Source: CAYLNH01 sp964384625
Lineage (GTDB): Bacteria; Verrucomicrobiota; Lentisphaeria; JABSQK01
DNA: 34,661 nucleotides
Assembly (NCBI GenBank): GCA_964384625.1
Contig: CAYLNH010000043.1
Location: forward strand, 1 to 34,661
Reading direction: 5' to 3'
In this document: positions 25,324-34,657 of the stretch, one piece after another
How positions within the stretch are numbered: position 1 is the first letter of the stretch
Layout of the letters: each line of letters starts with the position of its first letter
Program-made: the position numbers and the translations under genes
Notes under the pieces: generated by a model
The model's input: only the letters and a program-made list of their open reading frames with translations
What the model was told of the DNA's origin: nothing
The model's database searches: none

Positions 25324-27291
25324 ATGAAACAAATAACGACCGTCCTGATCCTGTTGCTGCTGTCCTGGTGCACGGTGTTGTCCGCCGGCAGTAACGGCAA
25401 GAAGAAACTGTACGAGATTACGGTGAACCCGCGCTTTGAGAATCCGGCGAAGGGCGGTTTGGTGTTGGCGGGAATCCGTCCGCAGAAGCTGTTTGTGCAG
25501 CCGGGCGAAGCGATCAACGGCACACTGACATTGATCAACAAGACCGGCACGCCGCAAGTCGGCCGGGTGAATGTCTGGCTGACCAACGGTCTGGAGCAGG
25601 TGGTCGGCAAACAGAGCAAAGACGTGACGGTGCCGGCGAAGTCTTATACGCAGGTGACCGTCAGCTGGCCGGGCAAGACAATCACGAAATTCGGCCATGC
25701 GATGGGCGCCGAGATCCAGATCAACGGCAAGCGTGTGGCTCGCGGCGAGGAGTACTTCGGCTCGGCGGAGAATGTTTGGGAGATCGGCATTGCCGGCGGT
25801 CATCCGGTGGCGTTTACGGCCGACCACGTGAAGAGCCTGAAGCAGATTGAGGGCAAGGTCGAGCGCTACCGCAGTCAGTACATGAATACCTTCGAAAAAT
25901 TCTTCTGGGCGCCGGACGATTTCGCCGAGATGACGCCCGAGGTCGAGAAGTGGTATTCCGGCCAGGCCCGTTATCATGAAGACCTGAAACGTCTGAAGCA
26001 CCTGTGTGCGTACGGCAATTCCATTGGCGTGCTGGCGACGACCTACGGCAAGCACACCGGCTCCGGTTCGGCGGCGCGCGACATCATCCGGGCGAAGCCG
26101 GAGATGGTCTACGGCTATGGCGGCAAGCTGGCGTTCAAACCGAACACCGACGAACTGGCCAAGTGGGACAAGGAACCCGGTGAAGGCGAGAAGTACTGGC
26201 AGGCGACGGCCTGGGCCAGCTACAACATGAACGATCCGGCCGTGGTCCAGCACGGGATCACGGAGATCATTGAGTCGTCCAGGATGTTCGGCTGGAAGGG
26301 GGTCCGCTTTGACGGCCATTTTTCGGCCAGGACCGGCAAAAGACTGGTGGGCGGCAAGCATGTCGAGTTCGACCACGAGATGGCCGACAAGCAGACCGCC
26401 GCCAACATGAAGGCGCTGAAGGAGCAGACCCGAAAGGTCTTCCCGGACTATGTCTTCGGCTACAACTTCTCAAACTGCAAACTGAACAGCCGGTTCTACT
26501 CGTCGCCGCGCGAGACCATTGAGCTCTGCAAAGACGGCGGTCATATCATGGATGAGTACGCCAAGGCCAACGGCCGTCCCGGTCATCCGTACAGCAACTG
26601 GAAGGAATGGGGCAAACTGATGTCGCAGCAGGCCCAGCAGGTCCATCGACTCGGCGGCCATCTGTTTCCGATGGTCAACTCCTCCGGCCCCATCGGCCTG
26701 TATCAGCGGGTCCTGACCTTCGCCGCCGGCGCCCATCCCAACGGCAAGAGCAGTTATTCCAAGTACAATCGTTTCGTTACGCGCTACAGCATGATGATCT
26801 GGCACGACCACATGAAGTGGACCTGGAACCCGCTGGGCATCCTGATCATCCCGAACAACGTCTGGTGGCAGGACTATGTTCGCGAGATCCCGGTTGACGA
26901 CAAGACCAAGTACATGGTTGTGCACCTGATCAACCCGCCGGCGCAGGCGACCGCATCGGAATCCGAGGCGGCGCAAAAAGAACTGCGGCGGCGTTCGGCC
27001 CGGCGCAAGGAGATCCGCAAGAAGGCCTCCAGGAAAAAGCAGAAGCCGGACTATGCTGAACTGGACGCGTTGGCGCCGATCAAGCTCTACCCGGATTCCG
27101 TCGCCGACGTCCCGGTCAAGATCGTGCCGAGCGCACTCGACGGCTGGACCGTCAAGCGCGTGCTGCAGTTGGATCCGGAGACGACCACCCACTCTGAGAT
27201 GAATGTCGACGCCACCGATCCGTACTTCCTTCAGGTTGTTGTGCCGGAAGTGAAGGCCTGGCAGGTCGTGGTGATTGAGTTGACGAAATAG
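25324..27291 (+). CDS. secreted glycoside-hydrolase-like barrel protein
   Basis: A 655-residue secreted protein, paralogous to the barrel part of the gene at 21248-23956. The signal peptide is MKQITTVLILLLLSWCTVLSA. AGGAGA at 25311 supports the ATG at 25324. A beta-sandwich (about 40-145) precedes the barrel (about 150-545). Shared motifs are FWAPDDFAEMTPE, KWYSGQARYHED, GWKGVRFDGHF (D330) and GHIMDEYA (E411), matching D323 and E403 of the paralogue. A lysine/arginine-rich stretch (about 550-575) interrupts the C-terminal beta region. It has no GATase-like domain; that domain is in the next gene. It probably cleaves a glycan outside the cytoplasm. The exact family is not assigned. Confidence 0.85.
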   Translation: MKQITTVLILLLLSWCTVLSAGSNGKKKLYEITVNPRFENPAKGGLVLAGIRPQKLFVQPGEAINGTLTLINKTGTPQVGRVNVWLTNGLEQVVGKQSKDVTVPAKSYTQVTVSWPGKTITKFGHAMGAEIQINGKRVARGEEYFGSAENVWEIGIAGGHPVAFTADHVKSLKQIEGKVERYRSQYMNTFEKFFWAPDDFAEMTPEVEKWYSGQARYHEDLKRLKHLCAYGNSIGVLATTYGKHTGSGSAARDIIRAKPEMVYGYGGKLAFKPNTDELAKWDKEPGEGEKYWQATAWASYNMNDPAVVQHGITEIIESSRMFGWKGVRFDGHFSARTGKRLVGGKHVEFDHEMADKQTAANMKALKEQTRKVFPDYVFGYNFSNCKLNSRFYSSPRETIELCKDGGHIMDEYAKANGRPGHPYSNWKEWGKLMSQQAQQVHRLGGHLFPMVNSSGPIGLYQRVLTFAAGAHPNGKSSYSKYNRFVTRYSMMIWHDHMKWTWNPLGILIIPNNVWWQDYVREIPVDDKTKYMVVHLINPPAQATASESEAAQKELRRRSARRKEIRKKASRKKQKPDYAELDALAPIKLYPDSVADVPVKIVPSALDGWTVKRVLQLDPETTTHSEMNVDATDPYFLQVVVPEVKAWQVVVIELTK

Positions 27292-27312
27292 CTGAGGACA
27301 GGAGACACCGAG

Positions 27313-29259
27313 ATGAACTTCAAGACATACGCGATCCAAGCCATCTGCTTCCTGTTGTTGGCCGCCGCGATCCCGGCAATGGCCGGCGGCGCCAGCGTCG
27401 AACGCGACAAAAAGAACCCGCATTTCGTTTATCTAAAAAACGGTATCCTGACCATCATGGTCGACCTCTCCCGCGGCGGTCGTGTCGGCAGTTTCGTCTA
27501 CAAAGGCTTTGAGGATCAGGACGTCATCTACGAGTACCAACGCGGTAACGGCGGCATGTTCAAGGACCTCTTTACGACACAGGGTTGGCCGGGCGAATTC
27601 AATAAACGCACGTACGACCTGAAGATCGTCAAGAACGGTCCGGATGAAGCCGTGATCACCGCGTCGACGATGACCACCGGCGCCTATAAGAACCAGGTGA
27701 AAGAGAATCTGAAGGACCTCCTGCTGGAGAAAACTTTCCGTATCAAAGCCGGCAGCCGCGTGTTGACCGTGGAGTTGGCGCTGACCAATAAAGGCGAAAA
27801 GGGTAAGCGCCCGCCGTACTGGTCGCAGAACGTCGTCGCCTTCGACGACCAGCGCGGGGTGAACAACTATTACTGGCGGCCGACGCGCGAGTGGACCGAC
27901 TGGATCAGCTATAAGAAACGCAGCTCCAACGAAGGCCACTGGTATCCGACGAAGGTGCGGGCCGGCTGGAACGGCGTGAGCAATCCGAAGGTCAAGCGCG
28001 GAATGATGTTCTACATGGATTACAACGATCTCGACAAGGTCTACGACAACACCGGCGCCTGCACGATCGAATGGATGTACGACCAGGTGGCCATCCCCGT
28101 TGGCCGTACCTGGACCACGGTCATGAAAGCCGTACCCACCGAAGGATTCGCCACCTATACCTGGGCCGATGAACATGTCATTGCGGCATTCGAGACCATC
28201 GAAACGCCGGCCGGACTGAAGGTCAATCATACGATCACCGTGCCGGAAACGCCGTTGACCGACGTGACCATCCAGACCGTCGCCAAGGGTATCACAACGA
28301 AATGGGAAGTCGCCGGCGCACCGGCAAAGACAGCCAGGCTCGACACGAAGGCACTGAATAAGAGCGTCGATCTGCGTGGTACCGGTGAACTGCCGTGCAT
28401 CGTTGAAGTCACGGTGACCGGCAAGAACCCGGCCGGCAAAACCGTGTCCACCACCTACGCCAACTACCACGGCGGCAAAGCCGGGCGTAACCGGGATCTG
28501 GAGACGCTCTTGCCGTTGTACGAGTTCAAGGCACCGCCAAAAGAGAAGCAGTACCTGAAACCGGACAAAATCAAAATCGTCCGTGGACCAAAACCGCGCG
28601 TCCTCTTCATGCAGGGCCTGTGGGCGCCGTTCCACGGCGTGCGCGAAGCATTGGCCCAGATCGATGACGTCGAGATCAGCGACGGCTGGATGAAAAAAGC
28701 GCCATTTGGCGAAACCGTCTCCGGGTTCCCGGCCGGCTACGACGAACTGCTGAAGTATGATCTGATCGTCCTCGCCAATATGGGCGGCGGCCAGATGCTG
28801 AACGGTCTGTCGCAGGAAATGCTCGCGGACTACGTCAAAGCCGGCGGCGGCCTGCTGCTGTTGTCCGGCGACCGGACCTACGGCCAGGCGAACTTCAAGA
28901 ACGAGAATTTCCTTAATGTCCTGCCGGTCACCTTCCACAAGTACGGCGACTACGGCAAGCTTGCCAAACCATCGTCTTTCCAGCAGAAAGACAGGCATCC
29001 GATCGCGACGGGCGTTACATTACCAGCCGGCGAGGTGGCGCTTTATCGTCACCACATCACCCCGAAGACCAGTGCCAAAACGGTGCTTACCTTCAATACG
29101 GGCGAACCGGCCGTGATCGCTACGGCAGGCGAGCAGCGTGTCGTGGTTGTCGCCGCATTGCCGTTTGGCGAAGCCTCTGCCGGCAAGACCTTGTATTTCC
29201 GCGGCAAAGGCTGGCAGACGTTTATGGTACAGACGATGAAATGGCTCAGTCGGAGGTAG
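27313..29259 (+). CDS. secreted beta-domain protein with C-terminal GATase-like domain
   Basis: A 648-residue secreted protein with signal peptide at 1-24. Residues about 35-300 look like a beta-sandwich of the galactose-mutarotase/carbohydrate-binding kind. Residues about 300-410 are a further beta domain. Residues about 428-648 form a GATase1-like fold: PRVLFMQGLWAPFHGVREAL, YDLIVLANMGGGQML, ADYVKAGGGLLLLSGDRTYG and FLNVLPV. The last part matches the C-terminus of the fused protein at 21248. No catalytic Cys of true amidotransferases is evident, so it is probably a structural or binding domain. GGAGA at 27301 serves the ATG. It follows its upstream partner by 21 bases and is followed by a pseudopilin after 7 bases. 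Confidence 0.82.
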   Translation: MNFKTYAIQAICFLLLAAAIPAMAGGASVERDKKNPHFVYLKNGILTIMVDLSRGGRVGSFVYKGFEDQDVIYEYQRGNGGMFKDLFTTQGWPGEFNKRTYDLKIVKNGPDEAVITASTMTTGAYKNQVKENLKDLLLEKTFRIKAGSRVLTVELALTNKGEKGKRPPYWSQNVVAFDDQRGVNNYYWRPTREWTDWISYKKRSSNEGHWYPTKVRAGWNGVSNPKVKRGMMFYMDYNDLDKVYDNTGACTIEWMYDQVAIPVGRTWTTVMKAVPTEGFATYTWADEHVIAAFETIETPAGLKVNHTITVPETPLTDVTIQTVAKGITTKWEVAGAPAKTARLDTKALNKSVDLRGTGELPCIVEVTVTGKNPAGKTVSTTYANYHGGKAGRNRDLETLLPLYEFKAPPKEKQYLKPDKIKIVRGPKPRVLFMQGLWAPFHGVREALAQIDDVEISDGWMKKAPFGETVSGFPAGYDELLKYDLIVLANMGGGQMLNGLSQEMLADYVKAGGGLLLLSGDRTYGQANFKNENFLNVLPVTFHKYGDYGKLAKPSSFQQKDRHPIATGVTLPAGEVALYRHHITPKTSAKTVLTFNTGEPAVIATAGEQRVVVVAALPFGEASAGKTLYFRGKGWQTFMVQTMKWLSRR

Positions 29260-29266
29260 AGGCGCG

Positions 29267-30349
29267 ATGGTTGTCGCGACCAAGTCTGAAGGACATCCCG
29301 GATGTAACGCGAAAGTCCGTCCCGCGAGATCCGCCGCGACGCCGCTCCCACAGCGCCCGACGGCGAAACGCAGCGCATCTTCATGTCCGAAAACGCGAGC
29401 CAGCTCAGGCAGCTTTACACTGATTGAGTTGCTGGTCGTCGTTGCGATCATTGCCGTGCTGGCCGCGATCCTGTTGCCGGCACTGCAGCGGGCCCGGGCG
29501 GCCGCCCACAATGCTGTGTGCATCGGCAATCTCAAACAGATCGCGACGGCGTGCATGATCTATGCCGACGACTACGACGGCTATCCGCCGAACGACGTCA
29601 GTACCCAGGGCAATACGACGCCGTGGTACATCGAGTTGCGCAATGCCAAACTGCTGGATGACTGGTGGGGCCCGGCGCGCAATGTGCCCAACGGCCGCGG
29701 CGGGTCCTTCTGGGTCGACGCCGATGGTTCGGGTTACGGGGACAACAATTCAACGCCGCCGCCCTACAACTCCACGGCCTGGTGTCCCGCCGCCAAGGTG
29801 ACGGTTGAAGCCGCCTATGCCGGCGGCGACCCGAACTATTTCTTCAATACGCAAACGCACGGTCAGGCGCGCAGCGTCGGCGGCGGCACCTGGGGCGGAC
29901 TCTACAAGGGTACGACGTACAGCATGAACAACTGGCTGACAACGGATACACCCGAGTTTCAAGGCCACTACGGCGGGGCGGCGAAGCCGTGGGGGCGCTA
30001 TACGTTTCACAACATCGGCGCCACCGGTGAGGCGGAAAAGGTGATGCTCAACTTCTGCACGCCGCATCAGGAGGCCGGTGCGGCCGGCCCGGGCACGTGG
30101 GCCGGCCGGATGTATCCGAGGGCCAACCAGAACTTCGGGACGTACGAGTTAAACCTGCGGCACCTCAACCACTGGAATGCGGTCCACTGGGACGGACACG
30201 TGGCGGCCTATCGCGAGAGCGGCTGGGAGTACATCTCCTGGCCGTCGGAACGGATCTACCCGTGGTGGCCCCAACGCCGCGGCGACCCCGTCGAATGGCC
30301 GAAGATGCCGGACGCAGATCACAGCATCAACATGATCACCTTGCAGTAA
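29267..30349 (+). CDS. pseudopilin-like protein with 49-residue leader
   Basis: A 360-residue prepilin-type protein. The helix FTLIELLVVVAIIAVLAAIL starts at residue 50 after a long leader rich in Arg, Lys, Ser and Pro that ends in Gly-Ser, so Ser and not Gly sits at -1. No later in-frame Met precedes the helix. GGAGG (29252-29256) and AGG (29259-29261) lie upstream. The C-terminal HLNHWNAVHWDGHVAAY fits the H-X9-DG motif exactly. It is 7 bases downstream of the GATase-like gene and upstream of two sulfatases, so it is part of the plus-strand glycan operon. Confidence 0.9.
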   Translation: MVVATKSEGHPGCNAKVRPARSAATPLPQRPTAKRSASSCPKTRASSGSFTLIELLVVVAIIAVLAAILLPALQRARAAAHNAVCIGNLKQIATACMIYADDYDGYPPNDVSTQGNTTPWYIELRNAKLLDDWWGPARNVPNGRGGSFWVDADGSGYGDNNSTPPPYNSTAWCPAAKVTVEAAYAGGDPNYFFNTQTHGQARSVGGGTWGGLYKGTTYSMNNWLTTDTPEFQGHYGGAAKPWGRYTFHNIGATGEAEKVMLNFCTPHQEAGAAGPGTWAGRMYPRANQNFGTYELNLRHLNHWNAVHWDGHVAAYRESGWEYISWPSERIYPWWPQRRGDPVEWPKMPDADHSINMITLQ

Positions 30350-30365
30350 AACCAGAACCGGAGAC

Positions 30366-30391
30366 GCCGACGGAGGGCCGCAAACGTCGGC
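30366..30391 (+). promoter_or_regulatory. intra-operon hairpin
   Basis: GCCGACG (30366-30372) and CGTCGGC (30385-30391) form a perfect 7-bp stem in the 82-base gap between the pseudopilin and the first sulfatase. No T-run follows. It may partly uncouple expression of the sulfatases. Confidence 0.35.
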
Positions 30392-30431
30392 CGCGTCAGC
30401 CCGCGAGGGGGTGGCAAATAAGGAACTTTTT

Positions 30432-32048
30432 ATGCGCCCGAATATCATCCGTTTCATTTCTGACGATACCTCCCGCCAGATGCTGGGCTACAGCGGCGGG
30501 AATGTGCTGACCCCGACTATCGATTCCATCGCCGCCAACGGCGCCGTGTTCAACGCGTTTCATTGTCCATCCACCGTCTGTATGGCCAGCCGGTATGCAG
30601 CGTTGACCGGTCACTACTGCGGCCGCTGTCCGGCGCCGAGTTTTCGCAAAGCATTTCCCGCCGATCAACCATACAGCATCGGCTTCAACACCCACATCAT
30701 CCCCGGCGTCGAGAAGACCGTCGGCCATGTCCTGCAAGACGCCGGCTATACAACCGGGTATGTCGGCAAATGGCATACGGGCCCGGAGGAAGCCGCGCTC
30801 GGCACGAAATGGTTCAATGTCGATGACGATCCGGCCGATCCGGCAGTTGACGGGAAACTCACCGCGCACCAGGAACGGCTCTGCCAACAGATCCGCAATA
30901 ACGGGTTCGATTTTGCCGGCGGCATCAGCTGGGGCAACCCGCAACCGGGCGATCGCCAGATCCGCAAACTGGAAGTCCACAATCTCGAGTGGATGACCCA
31001 CAACGCCCTGTCTTTCCTGGATGATTGCCTGGGCGAGGTGCCGGTCTTTCTCAACTACGCTTTAACCCCCATCCATGGCAACGGCCATATCGAATCGCTG
31101 CTGACCGATCCGCGCCTGACGCCGGCCGGCTATCTCGAGGACCACCTTGGCTGCATGCCGGAGCGCGCCGCCATCTACGAACGAATCATAGATGCCGGCC
31201 TGCCGTTCGACTTTATCACGGCCGGCGCCCTGTGGATGGATGACGCGATTGCCGCCGTTATGCAGAAGGTCCGGGACGCCGGTCAATGGGACAACACGAT
31301 ATTTATCTACACCAGTGACCACGGCGCCTGCGAGGATAAGTCGACCATTTACCAGGGCGGCGTGCATATCCCCTGTGTCATGCAGTGGCCCGGCGTCATC
31401 ACGTTCGGGCGCACGATCAGTGCGCTCTGTCAAAACATCGACTGGCTGCCGACCTTCGCTGAAATTGCCGGCGCCGATGTCCCGGACGATATCGTTGTCG
31501 ATGGCGCCAGTCTGGTACCTTTGCTGCGTGGGGAGACCCATGAAGTCGACGGCCGCGAGGATCTCTACTTCGAATTCGGCCACACGCGCGGCGTCCGCAC
31601 GCCGCGTTGGAAGTACATCGCTTTCCGGCTGCCGCCGGACTCGCTCGACAAGATGAAGCACGGCGAATACGACCGCGCCTGCGACCATAACGGTCACACC
31701 TTTGACGTGGCCAAATGTCTCTGTGTCGAACGCCATCCCGATTTCTTCGCGGCGGACCAACTGTATGACTTGACGGCCGACCCCGACGAAACCAGAAACC
31801 TGGCAGGGGACCCGGTGTACGCCGACGTCCTCCAAGAGATGCAGGACCGTCTGCGTCGGTACCTCCACACGTTTGAACACCCATTCGATCTTAACCGCCG
31901 ACAGCCATTCCTGACCACCGACGCTTTCGCCGAGCTGACCCTGCCGTATGCCGGCCGAGACGGTCTCAACGACCTTCGCTGGTGGACCCGAAAATGGCAC
32001 CACCGGCCGGAAGACGTTTTGACGACAGCTGAAAGGATCACCCGATGA
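30432..32048 (+). CDS. cytoplasmic sulfatase with CxAxR motif
   Basis: A 538-residue type I sulfatase. Metal and substrate residues of the family are present: D11/D12 near the N-terminus, the formylglycine site C50 in CMASRYAALTG, K113 and H115 in GKWHTG, H215, D296 and H297 in SDHG, and K303. The motif reads C-x-A-x-R where C-x-P-x-R is most common. There is no signal peptide, so it should desulfate imported oligosaccharides. AAGGA at 30419-30423 selects the ATG at 30432 over a GTG at 30411. The stop overlaps the next sulfatase start by ATGA. No formylglycine-generating enzyme or anSME is in the window. Confidence 0.92.
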   Translation: MRPNIIRFISDDTSRQMLGYSGGNVLTPTIDSIAANGAVFNAFHCPSTVCMASRYAALTGHYCGRCPAPSFRKAFPADQPYSIGFNTHIIPGVEKTVGHVLQDAGYTTGYVGKWHTGPEEAALGTKWFNVDDDPADPAVDGKLTAHQERLCQQIRNNGFDFAGGISWGNPQPGDRQIRKLEVHNLEWMTHNALSFLDDCLGEVPVFLNYALTPIHGNGHIESLLTDPRLTPAGYLEDHLGCMPERAAIYERIIDAGLPFDFITAGALWMDDAIAAVMQKVRDAGQWDNTIFIYTSDHGACEDKSTIYQGGVHIPCVMQWPGVITFGRTISALCQNIDWLPTFAEIAGADVPDDIVVDGASLVPLLRGETHEVDGREDLYFEFGHTRGVRTPRWKYIAFRLPPDSLDKMKHGEYDRACDHNGHTFDVAKCLCVERHPDFFAADQLYDLTADPDETRNLAGDPVYADVLQEMQDRLRRYLHTFEHPFDLNRRQPFLTTDAFAELTLPYAGRDGLNDLRWWTRKWHHRPEDVLTTAERITR

Positions 32049-33466
32049 CCGCCAAACTGCAGAAGCCGAATATCGTTTTCATCAATACTGACCAGCAGCG
32101 TTACGATTCGCTGGCGTGCTACGGCAATCCCGTGGCGAAGACGCCGAACATCGATCGGCTCGCTGAAGAAGGCGTCAGCTTTCACAGCTGCTATACGTCG
32201 AATCCCGTCTGCATGCCGGCGCGCGCCAGTTGGTTCACGGGCCAGTATCCCAGCCACAATGGCTGCTGGATGAACGGCGTGCCGTTGGACCGGAATGCAG
32301 ACCTGGTCCAGAACCGGTTGAAGGACGCCGGTTACGCCACGGCGTTGATCGGCAAGATCCATCTGGACAACGTCTGGCTGCGCACCGAGCCGCATCCCAA
32401 GTACGGCTTCGACCTGCTCATTGAGTGCGAAGGAGATCCCTACTGCAAGGATACCTACTTCCAGTGGCTCGATGATCAGGATCTGTTTGATGACTATATG
32501 GAGCAGTTCAAAGCCGGCGGTCACAAGGACGGCTACACGCGTCGCATCCCGGAAGACAAGCACATGAACAACTGGATCGCCGGCCATGTGGAAGACTACT
32601 TCAACGACCGGCAGCAGGACGGTAAACCGTTCTTCCTTGTCGTCGGGTTCTTCGATCCGCATCATCCGTTCGACCTGTGTGAGCCCTACGCTTCACGCTT
32701 CAAACCGGACGACATGCCGTTGCCGACCTATGTCGAAGGCGAGGAAGAACAGATGCCGCCGCCCTCACGAAAACGCTTCGACAACTCGTGCGACATCACC
32801 CTGGACGCGCCGCGGATCCGCCGGACGATTGCCGCCCACCACGCGACCATCAACCATGTCGATGCCATGGTCGGGCGCATCATGAACGCATTGGAACATT
32901 CCGGACTGGAAAAGAACTCAGTTGTCATCTTTAACTCGGATCACGGCGAGATGCTCGGCGATCACGGCATCATCCACAAGGGGCCGGTGTTTTATGAACA
33001 AGCGCTGCATGTCCCGTTGATCTACCGCTTCCCTCGACACCTGGAGGTTCGCGGCGAAGACCATGGATTCACGTCGCACGTCGACCTTGCCGCGACCATC
33101 GCATCCCTGTGCGACGCGAAGCCGCCGCAGTGCCATCAAGGCCGACCATTGTTCGATACCGACTTGCAGTTGCGTCCGGTACCGGCGCGCGATGCGGCGC
33201 TCACCGAATGGCGTGACCGCCATCACGAAGCCGCCCCCGACAAGCCCTTCGAGACGGCGCGCGTCTTGCGCACCGCCGACTGGACCTATGTCTATTACCA
33301 CGGTCGGGACTACGGCGAGTTGTACGATCGCAAGAATGACCCGGGCGAGCACAAAAACCTCTGGACCGACCCCGAGCATCAATCGACCAGGCGCGAGCTG
33401 CATGACCGGTTGCTGGATTTCCTGATCGCGAATGAACCGCTGCCCAAACGCACAGATTGCTTCTGA
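32045..33466 (+). CDS. cytoplasmic sulfatase with CxPxR motif
   Basis: A 473-residue type I sulfatase. The formylglycine site is C56 in CMPARASWFTG. K104 and H106 (GKIHLD), H206/H207 (DPHHPF), D299/H300 (SDHGEMLGDHG, H307) and K312 complete the active site. There is no signal peptide. It overlaps the preceding sulfatase by 4 bases and is the last gene of the plus-strand operon. It differs strongly from its neighbour outside the motifs, so the two probably remove sulfate from different positions. The substrate is not evident. Confidence 0.93.
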   Translation: MTAKLQKPNIVFINTDQQRYDSLACYGNPVAKTPNIDRLAEEGVSFHSCYTSNPVCMPARASWFTGQYPSHNGCWMNGVPLDRNADLVQNRLKDAGYATALIGKIHLDNVWLRTEPHPKYGFDLLIECEGDPYCKDTYFQWLDDQDLFDDYMEQFKAGGHKDGYTRRIPEDKHMNNWIAGHVEDYFNDRQQDGKPFFLVVGFFDPHHPFDLCEPYASRFKPDDMPLPTYVEGEEEQMPPPSRKRFDNSCDITLDAPRIRRTIAAHHATINHVDAMVGRIMNALEHSGLEKNSVVIFNSDHGEMLGDHGIIHKGPVFYEQALHVPLIYRFPRHLEVRGEDHGFTSHVDLAATIASLCDAKPPQCHQGRPLFDTDLQLRPVPARDAALTEWRDRHHEAAPDKPFETARVLRTADWTYVYYHGRDYGELYDRKNDPGEHKNLWTDPEHQSTRRELHDRLLDFLIANEPLPKRTDCF

Positions 33467-33513
33467 AGAGGTCCCATTCCCACAGCGTTCCCGGATTGCC
33501 CTGCAGCCCTCTT

Positions 33514-33721
33514 CCAAGGCCCGGAGGGCCGCCGCAAGGTAGCCGGGAGTGAAGCCCCCCCGGGACAGCTCTGTTCCCCCGGGACAAAGTTCCGTAGGGG
33601 CGAAGCAATCAGCGCCGTCTTTTTTGCAGACGGTCCATTCCCTCCCAAGGCCCGGAGGGCCTTGCGGAACCGCAGAGGGGGACTCCGGAACGGTAGTCCG
33701 GAGGCTTTGCCCGGCTACCTT
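33514..33721. repeat. composite inverted/direct repeat element
   Basis: CCAAGGCCCGGAGGGCC occurs at 33514-33530 and again at 33645-33661; the second copy is inside a perfect palindrome (33646-33664). CCCCCGGGACA occurs at 33557-33567 and 33576-33586. AAGGTAGCCGGG (33536-33547) is inverted at 33710-33721 and encloses further hairpins: CCGTCT/AGACGG (33615-33633) and CTCCGGA/TCCGGAG (33683-33703). It fills the gap between convergent genes and has no coding sequence that I recognise. Confidence 0.65.
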
Positions 33722-33756
33722 GAGCCGCCCGCTGAGCCTTACGTTTGGGGCGGCTC
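33722..33756. terminator. hairpin between convergent sulfatase and pseudopilin genes
   Basis: GAGCCGCCC (33722-33730) and GGGCGGCTC (33748-33756) form a perfect 9-bp stem right at the stop codon of the minus-strand pseudopilin. It could end transcription from either side. Confidence 0.45.
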
Positions 33757-34657
33757 ACTCCTCGAAGCGGCGGTACATAATCTGGTTGTCGGGCAGGGCC
33801 GACAGGCCGATTGCTGCGCGGGTCCAGTAGTCATTGGGCAGGTTGCGGATCGTTACCGCGCCGTCGACGGCCAGAAGCGTAACGCCCTTGCGGCCGGCGC
33901 CGGAATGGGCATCCGGCAGGGCGTCCGACATGATTGTACTTCCCCAAACCAGAGTGGCCCCGGCGTCACGTTGTTTGGATGCCGCCAGACTGTGGATTCC
34001 GTCGCCGGAGAACATGTTCACCCCGTTGTCGAACGTCGTGTTTCGTGCGATATCAACGAATCGATCCAAGGTTGAGTCAACCAGCACTTTGTAGGTTGAC
34101 ACACTGCCTCCGCCTGTATTGCCGCCGTGCAGCGAATAGGCGGAGTAGCGGCCGTTGCATTGGCCGTCGGGGCAAGACCCGGCGGTATAGTAGCTGCTGG
34201 CCGGGTTGCCGGTGCATCGTGCGTGTTTATCCTCGTTCAACGGGAAGCGTTCATTCGGTTTGTCCAGAACCGGACAGACCGCCAGCTGCATCGTGCCGGT
34301 ATACGGATGAATCAGACCGAATGATGTCGTCTTACACCAGTGGGTCGCGCTGTTTGTTTGGTTGCACTCGGTGATGTGCCCCCACAGACCTGTGCCATTG
34401 CAGTCGACCGAGCCGGGGATGCAGCCCACAGGAATATTCTCGTAGTCGCTGTCATACATGGTGATGCCGATCCCTGTCTGCTTCCACTGCCCGATGCAGC
34501 TGGCGCACTTGGCGCGATAACGGGCACTGCCGAGAACGGGGAGGAGCATGGAAGCGAGGATGGAGATGATCGCGACAACAACCAGAAGCTCAATCAGGGT
34601 AAACCCGACTAAGGCGTCGTCCGCAAATAACTTGAACATCTGTGTTATTGCCTCCAT
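33755..34657 (-). CDS. pseudopilin-like protein near window edge
   Basis: A prepilin-type protein of about 294-300 residues. FTLIELLVVVAIISILASML follows VG, so this is the only one of the five with the canonical Gly before the cleavage point. The start is uncertain: ATG at 34657 is 4 bases from the window end, while ATG at 34639 would have GGAGG 11 bases upstream (formed by the first ATG region). The soluble domain is Cys-rich, including KCASC, the VDCNGTG/TECNQTN region and SCPDGQCNG, and may hold several disulfides. C-terminal GVTLLAVDGAVTIRN is the DG motif. The upstream context is outside the window. Confidence 0.88.
   Translation of the reverse strand: MEAITQMFKLFADDALVGFTLIELLVVVAIISILASMLLPVLGSARYRAKCASCIGQWKQTGIGITMYDSDYENIPVGCIPGSVDCNGTGLWGHITECNQTNSATHWCKTTSFGLIHPYTGTMQLAVCPVLDKPNERFPLNEDKHARCTGNPASSYYTAGSCPDGQCNGRYSAYSLHGGNTGGGSVSTYKVLVDSTLDRFVDIARNTTFDNGVNMFSGDGIHSLAASKQRDAGATLVWGSTIMSDALPDAHSGAGRKGVTLLAVDGAVTIRNLPNDYWTRAAIGLSALPDNQIMYRRFEE

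Noticed and set aside
27433..28998. 521-codon open frame opposite the GATase-like gene
   Set aside because: It is an antisense shadow in GC-rich sequence, has no ribosome site or recognisable domain, and lies fully inside a well-supported gene. The same holds for long antisense frames at 8619-10046, 1401-2660 and 14357-15592.
33467..33754. CRISPR-like array because of repeated CCAAGGCCCGGAGGGCC
   Set aside because: There are only two direct copies with irregular spacing and mixed inverted repeats, and no cas genes are nearby.
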